Shown here: positions 8,481 to 17,716 of the stretch, piece by piece | Layout: each line of letters opens with the position of its first letter | Position numbering within the stretch: position 1 is the stretch's first letter | NCBI RefSeq assembly: GCF_000559085.1 | Contig: NZ_JALN02000001.1 | Span: forward strand, 372,001-436,000 | DNA from: Mycolicibacterium aromaticivorans JS19b1 = JCM 16368 | GTDB taxonomy: Bacteria; Actinomycetota; Actinomycetes; Mycobacteriales; Mycobacteriaceae | Direction: 5' to 3' | DNA: 64,000 nucleotides | Notes under the pieces: model-generated | Databases searched by the model: none | What the model saw: the letters and a program-made list of their open reading frames with translations, nothing else | Told to the model about the DNA's origin: nothing | Position numbers and translations under genes: made by a program

Positions 8481-9518
8481 TCAGTGGATCGGGTGCAGCT
8501 CTCTGTGCGGACCACCACGGCCGTCTGCCAGCGAGTTTGCCTCCTCGAGCAGTTCCCCGAGCTGCAGCGGATACACCCGCTGCCCACTCGCGGCCAGCTG
8601 ATCGATCGTGCTGGAGTCACACCATCTGTGGCCGTGAATGTACCGCAGCTCCAGCGGCGTCCGCCCCGCCGCGGTCGGTTCGAAGCGGACGGTGCGGTGC
8701 ACGAAGTAGAACTCCTGGCTGGCGATGACGGTGCCGTTGAAATCGATGAGCGACTCCCGCCGCCACACCGGCCCCACCATCGCGTCCGGGTCGACGCGCA
8801 GCCCGGTCTCCTCCAGGATCTCCCGGACCGCGGCATCGACCAGCCGTTCCCCGGGCAGTGCCTGCCCGCCGACGGTGAACCACCACCGAGGCGCCTCCCC
8901 GCCGGTGAAGGCCGGGTCGGATCCGCAGAACAACAGCACCGCACCCTGATCGTCGAGCAGGACCACGCGTGCCGAGGTGCGGCGATCCACCTGACCGGCA
9001 CCATCCGGGGTGGCTTCGGGAACGCGCTCGGCGATCTCGAAGTACGTCGGCAGCGGTGCGGTACCGGCCAGCCGCAACCACCGGACCGGACGCCGTTCGC
9101 GCAATGCCAGGGTGTCGCGCACGGCGTCGTTGTGGAATCGGCGGGCCAGCAGAACCCGGGCCTCGGCGTCGGCGAGTTCGGCGACCAGCGACGCCGGCAT
9201 CGACGTCGGATCGACCATCGCCAGCGCGGCCGACAGCTCGTTCTCGGCGGCTTCGCGACCACTTCGGGGGGCCCGCTCGGCGGCATCGGCCAGCGCCGCG
9301 AGCCGCTTGCCTTCGGGGCGTCCGCGATAGGTGTCGGCGGCCACCGCGCGGGCCACCACCGCGCGCCGGGCCAACGCCCCGTCGAGCGCCTGCCAGGACA
9401 GGTCATAGCGGATGTGCAGACGGTCCAGCCGGCTGGCGGTCTGCAGGGCCAGCATGGCGCTGACGACCAGCACCACGATGAGGACCGCGGTCAGCACCCA
9501 GTACAGCGGCGCAGGCAT
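8481..9518 (-). CDS. Membrane-anchored Nudix hydrolase
   Basis: A 345-residue protein with one N-terminal membrane segment (residues 6-25), a helical stretch rich in Ala and Arg to about 140, then a Nudix domain. The Nudix box is complete: Gly218, Glu224, Arg232-Glu233, Glu236-Glu237, Gly239. Nudix enzymes cleave nucleoside diphosphates linked to another moiety. It matches Rv2609c in position next to pimA. Its ATG follows directly on the TAA of pimA, so it is the last gene of the phosphatidylinositol-mannoside operon. The substrate is unknown; a nucleotide sugar or dinucleotide would fit, the latter being the substrate class of the HIT protein in the same operon. Confidence 0.88.
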   Translation of the reverse strand: MPAPLYWVLTAVLIVVLVVSAMLALQTASRLDRLHIRYDLSWQALDGALARRAVVARAVAADTYRGRPEGKRLAALADAAERAPRSGREAAENELSAALAMVDPTSMPASLVAELADAEARVLLARRFHNDAVRDTLALRERRPVRWLRLAGTAPLPTYFEIAERVPEATPDGAGQVDRRTSARVVLLDDQGAVLLFCGSDPAFTGGEAPRWWFTVGGQALPGERLVDAAVREILEETGLRVDPDAMVGPVWRRESLIDFNGTVIASQEFYFVHRTVRFEPTAAGRTPLELRYIHGHRWCDSSTIDQLAASGQRVYPLQLGELLEEANSLADGRGGPHRELHPIH

Positions 9519-10679
9519 TTAGCCCAACCCCCGAGTCGCTTCGTTCCGGCCCGCCGAACCCGCCACCTGGACTTTGATCCCGGCCCCCGCGACCGTCTCG
9601 TAGACCCGCATGATCTGGTCGGCCACCACCGGCCAGTCATAGCGGCGCACCGCGACGTCGGCGGCTTTCACGTACCTCGCGCGCAGACTTTCGTCGTCGA
9701 GCAGCTCGATCAGCGCGTCGGCCATGGCAGCGGAGTCGTCGACGGGAACCAGCAGGCCGGCCTTGCCGTCGAGCAGCACCCGCCGGAACGCATCGAGGTT
9801 GCTGGCCACCACCGGGGTGCCGGCGGCCATCGCCTCGACCAGCACGATGCCGAAGCTCTCGCCGCCGGTATGCGGCGCGCAATAGACGTCGGCGCTGCGC
9901 AGCGCGGCCGCCTTCTCGGCGTCGTCGACCTGACCGAGGAACCTCAGGTGGCCGGCCAGCTCACCGCACTCCTCCCGCAGCTTGTCCTCGTCGCCTCGCC
10001 CGACGATCAAGATCTCGACGTCGGCGAACCGCTCGACCAACCGGGGCAACGCCCCGATCAGGACTGCCATCCCCTTGCGCGGTTCGTCGAACCGGCCGAG
10101 GAACAGCACCGTCTTCCCGGGGCGCGGGTAGCCGTCGAGTCGCGGCGCCGAAGCGAGGGCGGCCACGTCGACGCCGTTGGGAATCTCGACGGCGTCGGAA
10201 CCCAGCGCTTCCATCTGCCAGCGCCGCGCCAGGTCGGACACCGCGATCCGGCCGACTATCTTTTCGTGATACGGCCGTAGGATTCCCTGAAACACGCTGA
10301 GCGTCAACGACTTTGTGGTCGAGGTGTGAAAGGTGGCGACGATCGGACCTTCAGCCGCCTGCAGGGCCAGCATCGACAAGCTGGGCGCGTTGGGCTCGTG
10401 CAGGTGCAGCACGTCGAAATCACCCTGCGCGAGCCACTTCTTGACCTGGCGGTGGGTGGCCGGGCCGAATCGCAGCCGCGCCACCGACCCGTTGTAGGGA
10501 ATCGGGACCGCCTTGCCGCCGGAGACGACGTACTCGGGCAACTGGACATGCGGCGACGACGGAGCGAGCACGCTGACCTCGTGGCCGCGTTCGCGCATCA
10601 CCTCAGCCAGCTGCAGGATGTGCGACTGCACCCCACCGGGAACGTCGAACGAGTACGGGCAGACCATCCCGATCCTCAT
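9519..10679 (-). CDS. pimA: Phosphatidyl-myo-inositol mannosyltransferase PimA
   Basis: A 386-residue GT4 glycosyltransferase that moves mannose from GDP-mannose to the 2-position of phosphatidylinositol on the inner face of the membrane, the first step of PIM, lipomannan and lipoarabinomannan synthesis. The N terminus MRIGMVCPYSFDVPGGVQSH carries the glycine loop, FHTST holds the catalytic His region, and the C-terminal donor site reads HTGGESFGIVLVEAMAAGTP with the paired glutamates of the family. The start overlaps the patA stop by one base (TGATG). The cluster order with pgsA and patA confirms the assignment. Confidence 0.97.
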   Translation of the reverse strand: MRIGMVCPYSFDVPGGVQSHILQLAEVMRERGHEVSVLAPSSPHVQLPEYVVSGGKAVPIPYNGSVARLRFGPATHRQVKKWLAQGDFDVLHLHEPNAPSLSMLALQAAEGPIVATFHTSTTKSLTLSVFQGILRPYHEKIVGRIAVSDLARRWQMEALGSDAVEIPNGVDVAALASAPRLDGYPRPGKTVLFLGRFDEPRKGMAVLIGALPRLVERFADVEILIVGRGDEDKLREECGELAGHLRFLGQVDDAEKAAALRSADVYCAPHTGGESFGIVLVEAMAAGTPVVASNLDAFRRVLLDGKAGLLVPVDDSAAMADALIELLDDESLRARYVKAADVAVRRYDWPVVADQIMRVYETVAGAGIKVQVAGSAGRNEATRGLG

Positions 10680-11629
10680 CAGGACTCCCTCAACCTGGCC
10701 TGTCGCTCGTCGGACAGGTCGGCCAGCCACTGCGGCTGCATCATGTGCCAATCCTCGGGGTGCGCGGCGATGTTGGTGCCGAACCGGTCGGCCAGGGCTT
10801 GAGTGATCACGCCGACGTCGCCGCTGGAGCAGTCCAGCTCGGGGTAGAAGTCGACCACCCAGCCGTCGTCGGTGAACCAGGAGTGCACCGGCAGCAGGGC
10901 CGCGCCGGTTTCCACAGCCAGTTTGGCCGAGCCGGCCGGCATCCGGGTGGCCTCTCCGAAAAAATCGACCGGGACGCCCGAGCGGCTCAGGTCGCGTTCG
11001 GCCATCAGGCAGACCACGCGGTTGTCTTTGAGCCGTTCGACGAGGACTTCGTAGGCGGGTCGTTCGCCGCCGGTCAGGGGCAACACCTCGAAACCGAGAC
11101 TCTCGCGGTAGTCGAGGAAGCGCTTGTACAGCGACTCCGGCTTGAGACGCTCGGCGACCGTGGTGAAGGTGCCGTTGGCCTGGACCAGCCAGACCCCGGC
11201 CATGTCCCAGTTGCCGCTGTGCGGCAGCGCGAGGACGGCGCCCCGCCCGGCGGCCAGGGCCGCCTCCAGGTGCTGCTTGCCCGTCACCGCCTTGTCGATC
11301 TGGGCGCCCAGCGCTTTGTGGTCCATCGTCGGCAACCGGAATGCCTCCCGCCAGTATCGGGCGTAAGAGGCCAGCGAAGCACGAACCAGCGAGTCCGGCA
11401 CCTCGGCTGGGGTGGCGCCGATGACCCTGGCCAGATTCTTGCGCAGCTGCTCGGGGCCACCGCCTTGGGCCGCATACCAAGCCCCGGCGTCGAAAGCGTT
11501 GCGTGCCATGAATTCCGGCATCGCACGAACCACCCGCCACCCCGCGGCGTAGCCGAGGTCGCTGAAGATGTCGGTGCGCGGCAGCCGATTGCGTCCAGCC
11601 GTCCAGAGTTGCCCCGGGGTGCTGATCAC
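10679..11629 (-). CDS. patA: Phosphatidylinositol mannoside acyltransferase PatA
   Basis: A 316-residue membrane-associated acyltransferase of the LpxL/HtrB superfamily that adds palmitate to the 6-position of the mannose attached by PimA. The HX4D motif is His137 to Asp142 in LPHSGNWD; Glu211-Arg212 in LMAERDLSRSG match the second conserved block. The start is GTG 11629, overlapping the pgsA stop by four bases (GTGA). It corresponds to Rv2611c by sequence blocks and position. Confidence 0.95.
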   Translation of the reverse strand: MISTPGQLWTAGRNRLPRTDIFSDLGYAAGWRVVRAMPEFMARNAFDAGAWYAAQGGGPEQLRKNLARVIGATPAEVPDSLVRASLASYARYWREAFRLPTMDHKALGAQIDKAVTGKQHLEAALAAGRGAVLALPHSGNWDMAGVWLVQANGTFTTVAERLKPESLYKRFLDYRESLGFEVLPLTGGERPAYEVLVERLKDNRVVCLMAERDLSRSGVPVDFFGEATRMPAGSAKLAVETGAALLPVHSWFTDDGWVVDFYPELDCSSGDVGVITQALADRFGTNIAAHPEDWHMMQPQWLADLSDERQARLRES

Positions 11630-12306
11630 GGCTCGGTGCCTTCGGTGTCGTCGCCGACCGGCTGCGGCGCGGCCGGCGCGATCTTGTCCATGGCGCCCGG
11701 GCTGGACCGCACCGAGTGCACCCGCTGGCCGACCGTCACCAGGCTGGTCACCGCCAGCAACCACATCGCGATGGGCAACACCACCGGCATCGGGAAGAAC
11801 GGCAGGTCGGAGAAGCCCGCGCCGACCAGCACGATGACCAGCCGTTCGGGCCGCTCGATCAGGCCGCCGCCGCCCTCGAGACCGCTGGCCTCCGCCCGGG
11901 CCTTGACGTAGGAGATCACCTGCGAGGTGACCAGGCAGATCATCGTGGCCACCGCCAACGACGAGCTGTGCATGCTGAAAGCCACCCACCACAGCAGCCC
12001 GCAGAAGATCGCGCCGTCGCTGATCCGGTCGCAGGTGGCATCGAGAACCGCGCCGAACCGGGTGCCGCCGCCGCGCTGGCGCGCCATCGCGCCATCGAGC
12101 ATGTCGGCCAGGACGAAGACGAATACGGCCACCGAGCCCCACCAGAGCTGCCCGATCGGGAACATGATGAGCGCGGCCAGCACCGAACCCGCGGTGCCGA
12201 TGATCGTCACCATGTCGGGGGTCAGCCCGATCTTGAGCGCCGCCTTCGCCACCGGCGTGCTGAGCTTGGCGTACGCCGCCCGGGTCATCAGGTAGAAGTC
12301 GCTCAC
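11626..12306 (-). CDS. pgsA: Phosphatidylinositol phosphate synthase (CDP-alcohol phosphotransferase)
   Basis: A 226-residue polytopic membrane enzyme that joins CDP-diacylglycerol and inositol 3-phosphate to make phosphatidylinositol phosphate, the lipid precursor used by PimA. The CDP-alcohol phosphotransferase signature is intact: Asp68, Asp71-Gly72, Ala75-Arg76, Gly85, Asp89 and Asp93, the aspartates binding metal and CDP. About six membrane helices are visible. The last 25 residues form a polar Pro/Asp-rich tail. GTG 12306 overlaps the HIT gene stop (GTGA). Confidence 0.95.
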   Translation of the reverse strand: MSDFYLMTRAAYAKLSTPVAKAALKIGLTPDMVTIIGTAGSVLAALIMFPIGQLWWGSVAVFVFVLADMLDGAMARQRGGGTRFGAVLDATCDRISDGAIFCGLLWWVAFSMHSSSLAVATMICLVTSQVISYVKARAEASGLEGGGGLIERPERLVIVLVGAGFSDLPFFPMPVVLPIAMWLLAVTSLVTVGQRVHSVRSSPGAMDKIAPAAPQPVGDDTEGTEP

Positions 12307-12884
12307 GGCTGCGCCACCCATTCGTCGGCCAGCAGCTTGCGGGTGTCGCGCAGCAGCTGCGGGATCACCTTTGTCTCACCGACGACGGTGATGAAGTTGG
12401 CGTCGCCGGCCCAGCGGGGCACCACATGCATGTGCAGGTGTTCGGCCAGCGAACCCCCGGCGGACTTGCCGAGGTTGAGCCCGACGTTGAAGCCGTCCGG
12501 GCTCGACACCGACTTGATGACGCGAATCGCCTTCTGGGTGAACGCCATCAGCTCAGCGCTCTCGCCGGTGGACAGATCCTCCAGCTCCGACACCCGCCGG
12601 TACGGCACCACCATCAGATGGCCCGGGTTGTACGGGTAGAGATTGAGTACGACGTAGACCTGCTCGCCGCGGGCCACCACCAGACCGTCCTCGTCGGGCA
12701 GGGTGGGGATGTAGGTGAACGGCTCCGACGATGCAGCAGATCCTTCCTTGTCCGATCCCCCCTTTTCGCTCTTGTTCGCGGGCACATCGAGGATGTAGTT
12801 CATGCGGTGCGGTGTCCACAGCCGCTGCAGGCGATCGGGCTCACCCGCGCCTCGATCGATGAACGCCTCTGCGTTGTCAGCCAC
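12303..12884 (-). CDS. HIT family Ap4A phosphorylase-like protein
   Basis: A 193-residue histidine-triad protein. The catalytic triad is His149-x-His151-x-His153 in [10 protein letters not shown], preceded by [13 protein letters not shown]. The M. tuberculosis homologue at this position, Rv2613c, is known as a diadenosine tetraphosphate phosphorylase. Residues 35-55 form a low-complexity Lys/Ser/Glu stretch that probably loops out. GTG 12884 overlaps the end of thrS by eight bases. Placement behind thrS makes sense, since aminoacyl-tRNA synthetases generate Ap4A; that link is inference. Confidence 0.92.
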   Translation of the reverse strand: MADNAEAFIDRGAGEPDRLQRLWTPHRMNYILDVPANKSEKGGSDKEGSAASSEPFTYIPTLPDEDGLVVARGEQVYVVLNLYPYNPGHLMVVPYRRVSELEDLSTGESAELMAFTQKAIRVIKSVSSPDGFNVGLNLGKSAGGSLAEHLHMHVVPRWAGDANFITVVGETKVIPQLLRDTRKLLADEWVAQP

Positions 12885-14940
12885 CGTCGACCTTCACCAG
12901 TTCGGCTGTGGGGGCGGCATTCTCGCGATCGGCGATCCACTTCACAATCGTCTCGACCGCCTGCCCGCGCGGCACTCCGTTGATCTGGGTGCGGTCTGCG
13001 AACCGGAAGCTCACCGCGCCGGCCTCGGCGTCGCGGTCGCCCGCGAGCAGCATGAACGGCACCTTCTGGTTGGTGTGGTTGACGATCTTCTTGGCCATCC
13101 GATCGTCGCTGGAGTCGACACCTACCCGTACCCCACGCGATTTGAGCTCAGCGGCAACATCTTCCAGATACTGCAGGTGTGCGTCGGCAACGGGTATGCC
13201 GACCACCTGCACCGGCGCCAGCCACACCGGGAAGGCACCGGCGTAGTGCTCGGTGAGCACCCCGAAGAACCGCTCGATCGAACCGAACAGTGCGCGGTGG
13301 ATCAGCACCGGTCGCTGCCGGGAGCCGTCGGCAGCGGTGTACTCCAGCTCGAAACGGTCCGGCATGTTGAAGTCGAGCTGAATGGTCGACATCTGCCAGC
13401 TGCGGCCCAGCGCATCCTTGACCTGGACGGAGATCTTCGGCCCGTAGAACGCCGCACCCCCCGGATCCGGCACCAGCTGCAGACCGGATTCCTCGGCGAC
13501 CTGACGCAGGGTCTCGGTGGCCTCTTCCCACATCTCGTCGGAGCCGACGGACTTGTCCGGGTTCCGGGTGGACAGCTCCAGATAGAAGTCGTCGAGGCCG
13601 TAGTCGGCGAGCAGGTCGAGCACGAACCGCAGCAGCGAGGCCAGCTCGTCGCGCATCTGCTCGCGGGTGGTGTAGATGTGGGCGTCGTCCTGGGTCATCC
13701 CGCGCACCCGGGTCAACCCGTGCACCACACCGGACTTCTCGTAGCGATACACCGAGCCGAATTCGAACAGCCGCAAGGGCAGTTCCCGATACGACCGCCC
13801 CCGCGACCGATAGATCAGGTGGTGCATCGGGCAGTTCATCGGCTTGAGGTAGTAATCCTGCCCCGGCTTGCGCAGCGTGCCGTCCTCGTCGAACTCGGCG
13901 TCGATGTGCATCGGTGGGAACATGCCGTCGGCGTACCACTCCAGGTGGCCGGAGGTGATGTAGAGCTGCTCTTTGGTGATATGCGGCGTGTTGACGAACT
14001 CATAGCCGGCCTGCTCGTGCTTGCGGCGCGAATAGTCCTCGAGCTCACGTCGGATGATGCCGCCCTTCGGGTGGAAAACCGGTAGGCCGGAACCCAATTC
14101 GTCCGGGAAGCTGAACAGGTCCAGTTCCACGCCGAGCTTGCGATGGTCGCGGCGCTGCGCCTCCTCGAGCAGTTCGAGGTGACGGTCCAGCGCCTCCTGC
14201 GATTCCCAGGCCGTGCCGTAGATGCGCTGCAGGCTGGCGTTGTTCTGGTCGCCGCGCCAGTACGCCGCCGAGCTGCGGGTCAGCTTGAACGCGGGAATGT
14301 ACTTGGTGGTCGGAATGTGCGGACCGCGGCACAGATCACCCCAAACCCGTTCGCGGGTGCGGGGATTGAGGTTGTCGTATGCGGTCAGATCTTCGTTAGA
14401 ACCAGGTGGCGCGACCTCCATGATGTCGGCATCACCGGATTTGTCGTCGACGAGTTCGAGCTTGTAGGGCTCGTTTGCCAGTTCGGCGCGGGCTTGGTCC
14501 TTGGACTCGTACACCCGCCGCGAGAACAGCTGACCGTCCTTGACGATCTTCTGCATCCGCTTCTCGAGCTTCTCCAAGTCCTCGGGAGTGAACGCCTCGG
14601 GCACGTCGAAGTCGTAGTAGAAACCGTCGGTGATCGGCGGCCCGATGCCGAGTTTGGCCTGCGGGAAGAGTTCCTGCACAGCCTGGGCCAGAACGTGGGC
14701 GGCCGAGTGCCGGATCACACTACGGCCGTCCTCGGTGTCCGCGGCCACTGGGATGACGTCGACGTCGGCGTCCGGCGTCCAGCTCAGGTCACGCAGCTTG
14801 CCCTCGCCGTCGCGCACCACGACGATCGCGCCGGGCTCGCCGCGGCTCGGCAATCCCGCCTCGCGCACCGCAGCGCCCGCGGTGGTCCCGGCAGGCACCC
14901 GGATCGGTGCTGCTGGGGCGGGGTGTGCGGGGGCGGTCAT
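12877..14940 (-). CDS. thrS: Threonyl-tRNA synthetase
   Basis: A 687-residue class II synthetase that charges tRNA-Thr. The order is an N-terminal TGS-like domain, the editing domain ([16 protein letters not shown]; second Zn/editing motif later), the class II catalytic core with the zinc-site block [20 protein letters not shown], motif 2 [20 protein letters not shown] and motif 3 [14 protein letters not shown], and the anticodon-binding domain near the end. The start is ATG 14940. No T-box or other leader RNA was recognised in the 85 bases before it. The gene begins the synthetase/PIM operon. Confidence 0.97.
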   Translation of the reverse strand: MTAPAHPAPAAPIRVPAGTTAGAAVREAGLPSRGEPGAIVVVRDGEGKLRDLSWTPDADVDVIPVAADTEDGRSVIRHSAAHVLAQAVQELFPQAKLGIGPPITDGFYYDFDVPEAFTPEDLEKLEKRMQKIVKDGQLFSRRVYESKDQARAELANEPYKLELVDDKSGDADIMEVAPPGSNEDLTAYDNLNPRTRERVWGDLCRGPHIPTTKYIPAFKLTRSSAAYWRGDQNNASLQRIYGTAWESQEALDRHLELLEEAQRRDHRKLGVELDLFSFPDELGSGLPVFHPKGGIIRRELEDYSRRKHEQAGYEFVNTPHITKEQLYITSGHLEWYADGMFPPMHIDAEFDEDGTLRKPGQDYYLKPMNCPMHHLIYRSRGRSYRELPLRLFEFGSVYRYEKSGVVHGLTRVRGMTQDDAHIYTTREQMRDELASLLRFVLDLLADYGLDDFYLELSTRNPDKSVGSDEMWEEATETLRQVAEESGLQLVPDPGGAAFYGPKISVQVKDALGRSWQMSTIQLDFNMPDRFELEYTAADGSRQRPVLIHRALFGSIERFFGVLTEHYAGAFPVWLAPVQVVGIPVADAHLQYLEDVAAELKSRGVRVGVDSSDDRMAKKIVNHTNQKVPFMLLAGDRDAEAGAVSFRFADRTQINGVPRGQAVETIVKWIADRENAAPTAELVKVDGG

Positions 14941-15025
14941 TGCGGGCCTCTTTCGGCGTAGTGGGGCTCGATCCGATTCTCGCCGGGGGCGGCAGGAATC
15001 GCCGACCATGCTATCGGGGTGCTGG

Positions 15026-15439
15026 TCAGGCCCCGAGGCCGATGGGGCTGTCCAAGGCCGGATGGTCGAACCCGAGCAATCCCGCCGACCAGCCGACCGC
15101 GCCGAACAGCCACAGCGTGGCGACCACCACCGCGGCGGTGAACACCGCACCCAGCGCCTGGGCCCACCTGCCCTGCCTGCGGAACCATGCCATGACACTG
15201 TCGTAGCGGTCCCGGGTGAACGACAGGGTGCGATGCGCCCAATAGAACTCGCTGGCCAAGATCGCGAGCCCGACGAAGACGATCGCCCAGCCGGGGCCCG
15301 GGTAGGGAATGGCGACCATCCCGACGGCGAGAACAGCGAGCCCGACGACGCCGACCACCGCACGATAGACGAAGTCGGCGACCGGCCGGTGCCTCAACCG
15401 CTCCCGCCGCTGCTTCCAGCGGTGCACAAATCGCGTCAC
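15026..15439 (-). CDS. PGPGW-type (TIGR02611) membrane protein
   Basis: A 137-residue membrane protein with the diagnostic [19 protein letters not shown] segment that defines the PGPGW/TIGR02611 family of actinobacteria, a nearby helix above it and a third hydrophobic span ([20 protein letters not shown]). The amino terminus is strongly basic ([10 protein letters not shown]), suggesting a cytoplasmic N terminus. The function is unknown. GTG 15439 overlaps the stop of the thioesterase gene (GTGA), so these two are cotranscribed; thrS begins 85 bases further on. Confidence 0.85.
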   Translation of the reverse strand: MTRFVHRWKQRRERLRHRPVADFVYRAVVGVVGLAVLAVGMVAIPYPGPGWAIVFVGLAILASEFYWAHRTLSFTRDRYDSVMAWFRRQGRWAQALGAVFTAAVVVATLWLFGAVGWSAGLLGFDHPALDSPIGLGA

Positions 15440-16101
15440 GGTTGACCCGGTTTCAGCAGCACGAACAGTCCTTCGCCGTCGGCCAGCAGATCGTCGCCGT
15501 CGCGCAGCCGGATGTCGACGTAGATCTTGCGGCCCTCGGTGCGCACGACGCCGGCCTCCACCTGGAGTTCCGTTTCGATGGGCACGATCTTGCGGTAGTT
15601 GACGTGAAGGTAGGCGGTGCGCTGATACGGACCGCCGGTCAGCACGAACGACGTCTTGCCGAGCACCGAGTCGAAGAGGTGGGCGATCAGGCCGCCATGG
15701 ACGGCCCCGTTGCGGCCCAGGTGGTAGCGACGGAACCGGGCCCAGCCGCGCAGTCGCCCGTCGTCGCCGATCTGCGTCTCGTTTGGAATGGACAGGATAT
15801 TGCCCCGCATCGGTAGGTCGGTGCGCCGGCCCGATGGTGTGGTCCACTCGTCGGCGTCGTAAGGCTCCAGCAGCGCCGACGCCCGCTCGAGAAGGTCGGC
15901 GGCTTCGGTGATCACGTCGTCGGGCGCGTCGACGGCGCGGGCGTGGTCCTGCAGATCGCGCACCGCGTCGATGAACCGGCCGTAATCGGGACCGCCCCTG
16001 CCCGTCGGCACCGGCGGGTTGAATCCGCCACCGGGATGGAGCGCCGCCGTCATGTCCTCTACCACCTGGTTACCGTATGCCGCCGGATGCGGGCTGCTCA
16101 C
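15436..16101 (-). CDS. PaaI-like hotdog-fold thioesterase
   Basis: A 221-residue protein whose C-terminal half is a single hotdog domain with the active-site helix start NGAVHGGLIAHLFDSVLG, the HGG pattern of PaaI/THEM4-type acyl-CoA thioesterases. Residues 1-90 are a helical extension without a known domain. The GTG start at 16101 has GAGG close upstream. It is divergent from the DUF1990 gene with only 34 bases between. The acyl-CoA substrate is unknown. Confidence 0.85.
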   Translation of the reverse strand: MSSPHPAAYGNQVVEDMTAALHPGGGFNPPVPTGRGGPDYGRFIDAVRDLQDHARAVDAPDDVITEAADLLERASALLEPYDADEWTTPSGRRTDLPMRGNILSIPNETQIGDDGRLRGWARFRRYHLGRNGAVHGGLIAHLFDSVLGKTSFVLTGGPYQRTAYLHVNYRKIVPIETELQVEAGVVRTEGRKIYVDIRLRDGDDLLADGEGLFVLLKPGQP

Positions 16102-16135
16102 CTCGAGAGTACGTAAGCGATGGCAGGCTGGAGCG

Positions 16136-16633
16136 GTGAAGCTCAGCGACCTGGCCGACCGCCCGTTGACCTACGCCGAGGTGGGCGCGACCGCGGCGGG
16201 TCTGCCGGCGGGGTACCACCATGTGCGGTTGTCGTCGCGCATCGGTAGCGGGCGGGCGCGCTTCGAGCGCGCAGCGGACTCGGTGATGCGGTACGGGATG
16301 CTGCGCGGCGCCGGTCTGCGGGTCGCGGCCACCACGGAGGTGGCCGAGGTTGGCACCGATGTGCTCGGCCGGCTCGGGCCATTCCTCGCACCCTGTCGGG
16401 TGGTGTACGTGGTCGACGAGTCCAATCGCCGTGGCTTCGCCTACGGCAGTCTGCCCGGCCACGCGGTGTCGGGCGAGGAGATGTTCGGTGTGCGCTTCGA
16501 TCCCGGCGATGAATCGGTCCACGCCGAGGTGGTGGCCTTCTCGACGCCGGCCACCTGGTGGAGTCAGGTCGGAGCCCCGGTCGCCTCGCTGGTTCAGCGG
16601 GTGATCACTCGGCGCTACCTGTCGGTGGTCTAG
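16136..16633 (+). CDS. DUF1990 domain protein
   Basis: A 165-residue protein of the DUF1990 family, recognised from the opening LSDLADRPLTYAEVGAT, the central RFERAADSVMRYGMLRGAG and the tail block EEMFGVRF.....VHAEVVAFSTPATWW. The family is common in actinobacteria; its function is undefined. Its GTG start has no clear Shine-Dalgarno site. Its 3' end overlaps the convergent membrane-protein gene by 29 bases. Confidence 0.85.
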   Translation: MKLSDLADRPLTYAEVGATAAGLPAGYHHVRLSSRIGSGRARFERAADSVMRYGMLRGAGLRVAATTEVAEVGTDVLGRLGPFLAPCRVVYVVDESNRRGFAYGSLPGHAVSGEEMFGVRFDPGDESVHAEVVAFSTPATWWSQVGAPVASLVQRVITRRYLSVV

Positions 16634-17681
16634 GCGCGGCCCGCTGCGCCGCGACGTCGACTTGGTAGGACAGGATCGCCAGGCCGAACAGGCCGATGGA
16701 CAGGGTGATCAGGGCGGCGAATCCTTCGGTCGCGAAATGCACCAGCGCGCTCAGGAGAGTGAACACCAGAGCGCCGGTGCGGAGCAGCCGCAGCGGCCAC
16801 AACGTCGTCGTACGCCGTAGTGCGATCATCGCAGGCAGCGCCATCGCCAGGGTCAGCGCGGCGCCGACCATCAGGATGATGGTGGCCGGGGTCTTGCCGG
16901 CCAGATGTATCGAGACATGACTGTCCTGATAGAAGTAGCCGCCCAACGCGATGCCCAGCGCGTGGAAGAGCAGGCCGAGCACCGCGCCGGCCACCAACAG
17001 CCAGCCCACCCAGGGCACCCACTTCGGGCTTCGAAACACGTTGGGGATCAATCGTTGTGCCCATCGCCGCGCCCGATAGCCGCGGTCGGTGGCTCGTGCT
17101 GCCGAGAGCAACAGCGCGCGGACGTGCTCGACGTCGTCGGTCGACGCTCCCCTGTCTCGGGCGTATTCGACGAGTCGCAGACCGATCTCGCGGCGGTGGT
17201 CGGGCAGTCCGCGGGCTACACCGTCGGTGGCGATCGCCGCCGAGGACGCCAGGCATTCTCGCGCACTGAGTGGCCGAATGGCCCGCACCAGGCGGGCTCC
17301 GGCGAGGATCAGGCAAACCAGGATGTACATGATCTCGGCGGCCGGACCGTAGAAGTAGTCGTTGTCCTTGGTGACGAATTTGCCCACCTCGTCGAGGAAC
17401 AAGCCGAAGCCGATCCCGCCCAGCACTACGGCCAGCGACCGCGGGCGCGAGCCGATAACCATCCAGCCGACCAGCAGGGCGAGCATCATCAGTGCACCGC
17501 TCCACAGCGCGTGCGCGATGTGCAGGTCTCCACCCCCGACTTGCGGGTAGCCGGTGAGTTGCAGGTAGAGCCGGGTCAGCAGGATCGTCGCGATCGCGAT
17601 GATGACAAAAGCCTCGGCCGACGTCAGACCGGTGGCGTTACGCGTGATGGGTCCGCGTCGCACGCGGGTCTGCTCGGTCAT
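16605..17681 (-). CDS. Polytopic membrane protein of unknown function
   Basis: A 358-residue membrane protein with about seven hydrophobic spans: one near residue 24-40, a pair at 55-95, one at 113-130, then after a long cytoplasmic-looking stretch (130-225, rich in Arg and Asp) three more to residue 345. No catalytic motif was recognised. ATG 17681 has AGGAG six bases upstream. It is divergent from the GAF-ANTAR gene, with 35 bases between, and its 3' end overlaps the DUF1990 gene. Confidence 0.75.
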   Translation of the reverse strand: MTEQTRVRRGPITRNATGLTSAEAFVIIAIATILLTRLYLQLTGYPQVGGGDLHIAHALWSGALMMLALLVGWMVIGSRPRSLAVVLGGIGFGLFLDEVGKFVTKDNDYFYGPAAEIMYILVCLILAGARLVRAIRPLSARECLASSAAIATDGVARGLPDHRREIGLRLVEYARDRGASTDDVEHVRALLLSAARATDRGYRARRWAQRLIPNVFRSPKWVPWVGWLLVAGAVLGLLFHALGIALGGYFYQDSHVSIHLAGKTPATIILMVGAALTLAMALPAMIALRRTTTLWPLRLLRTGALVFTLLSALVHFATEGFAALITLSIGLFGLAILSYQVDVAAQRAAPRPPTGSAE

Positions 17682-17716
17682 CGAATCTCCTCTGCGCCGA
17701 TGTTGCACTACCCATC

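Noticed and set aside
7410..10280. Very long plus-strand open frame of about 956 codons across pdxS, Nudix and pimA
   Set aside because: It is antisense to three firmly identified genes; its Arg/Gly/His-rich translation is the usual result of high GC in the opposite strand.
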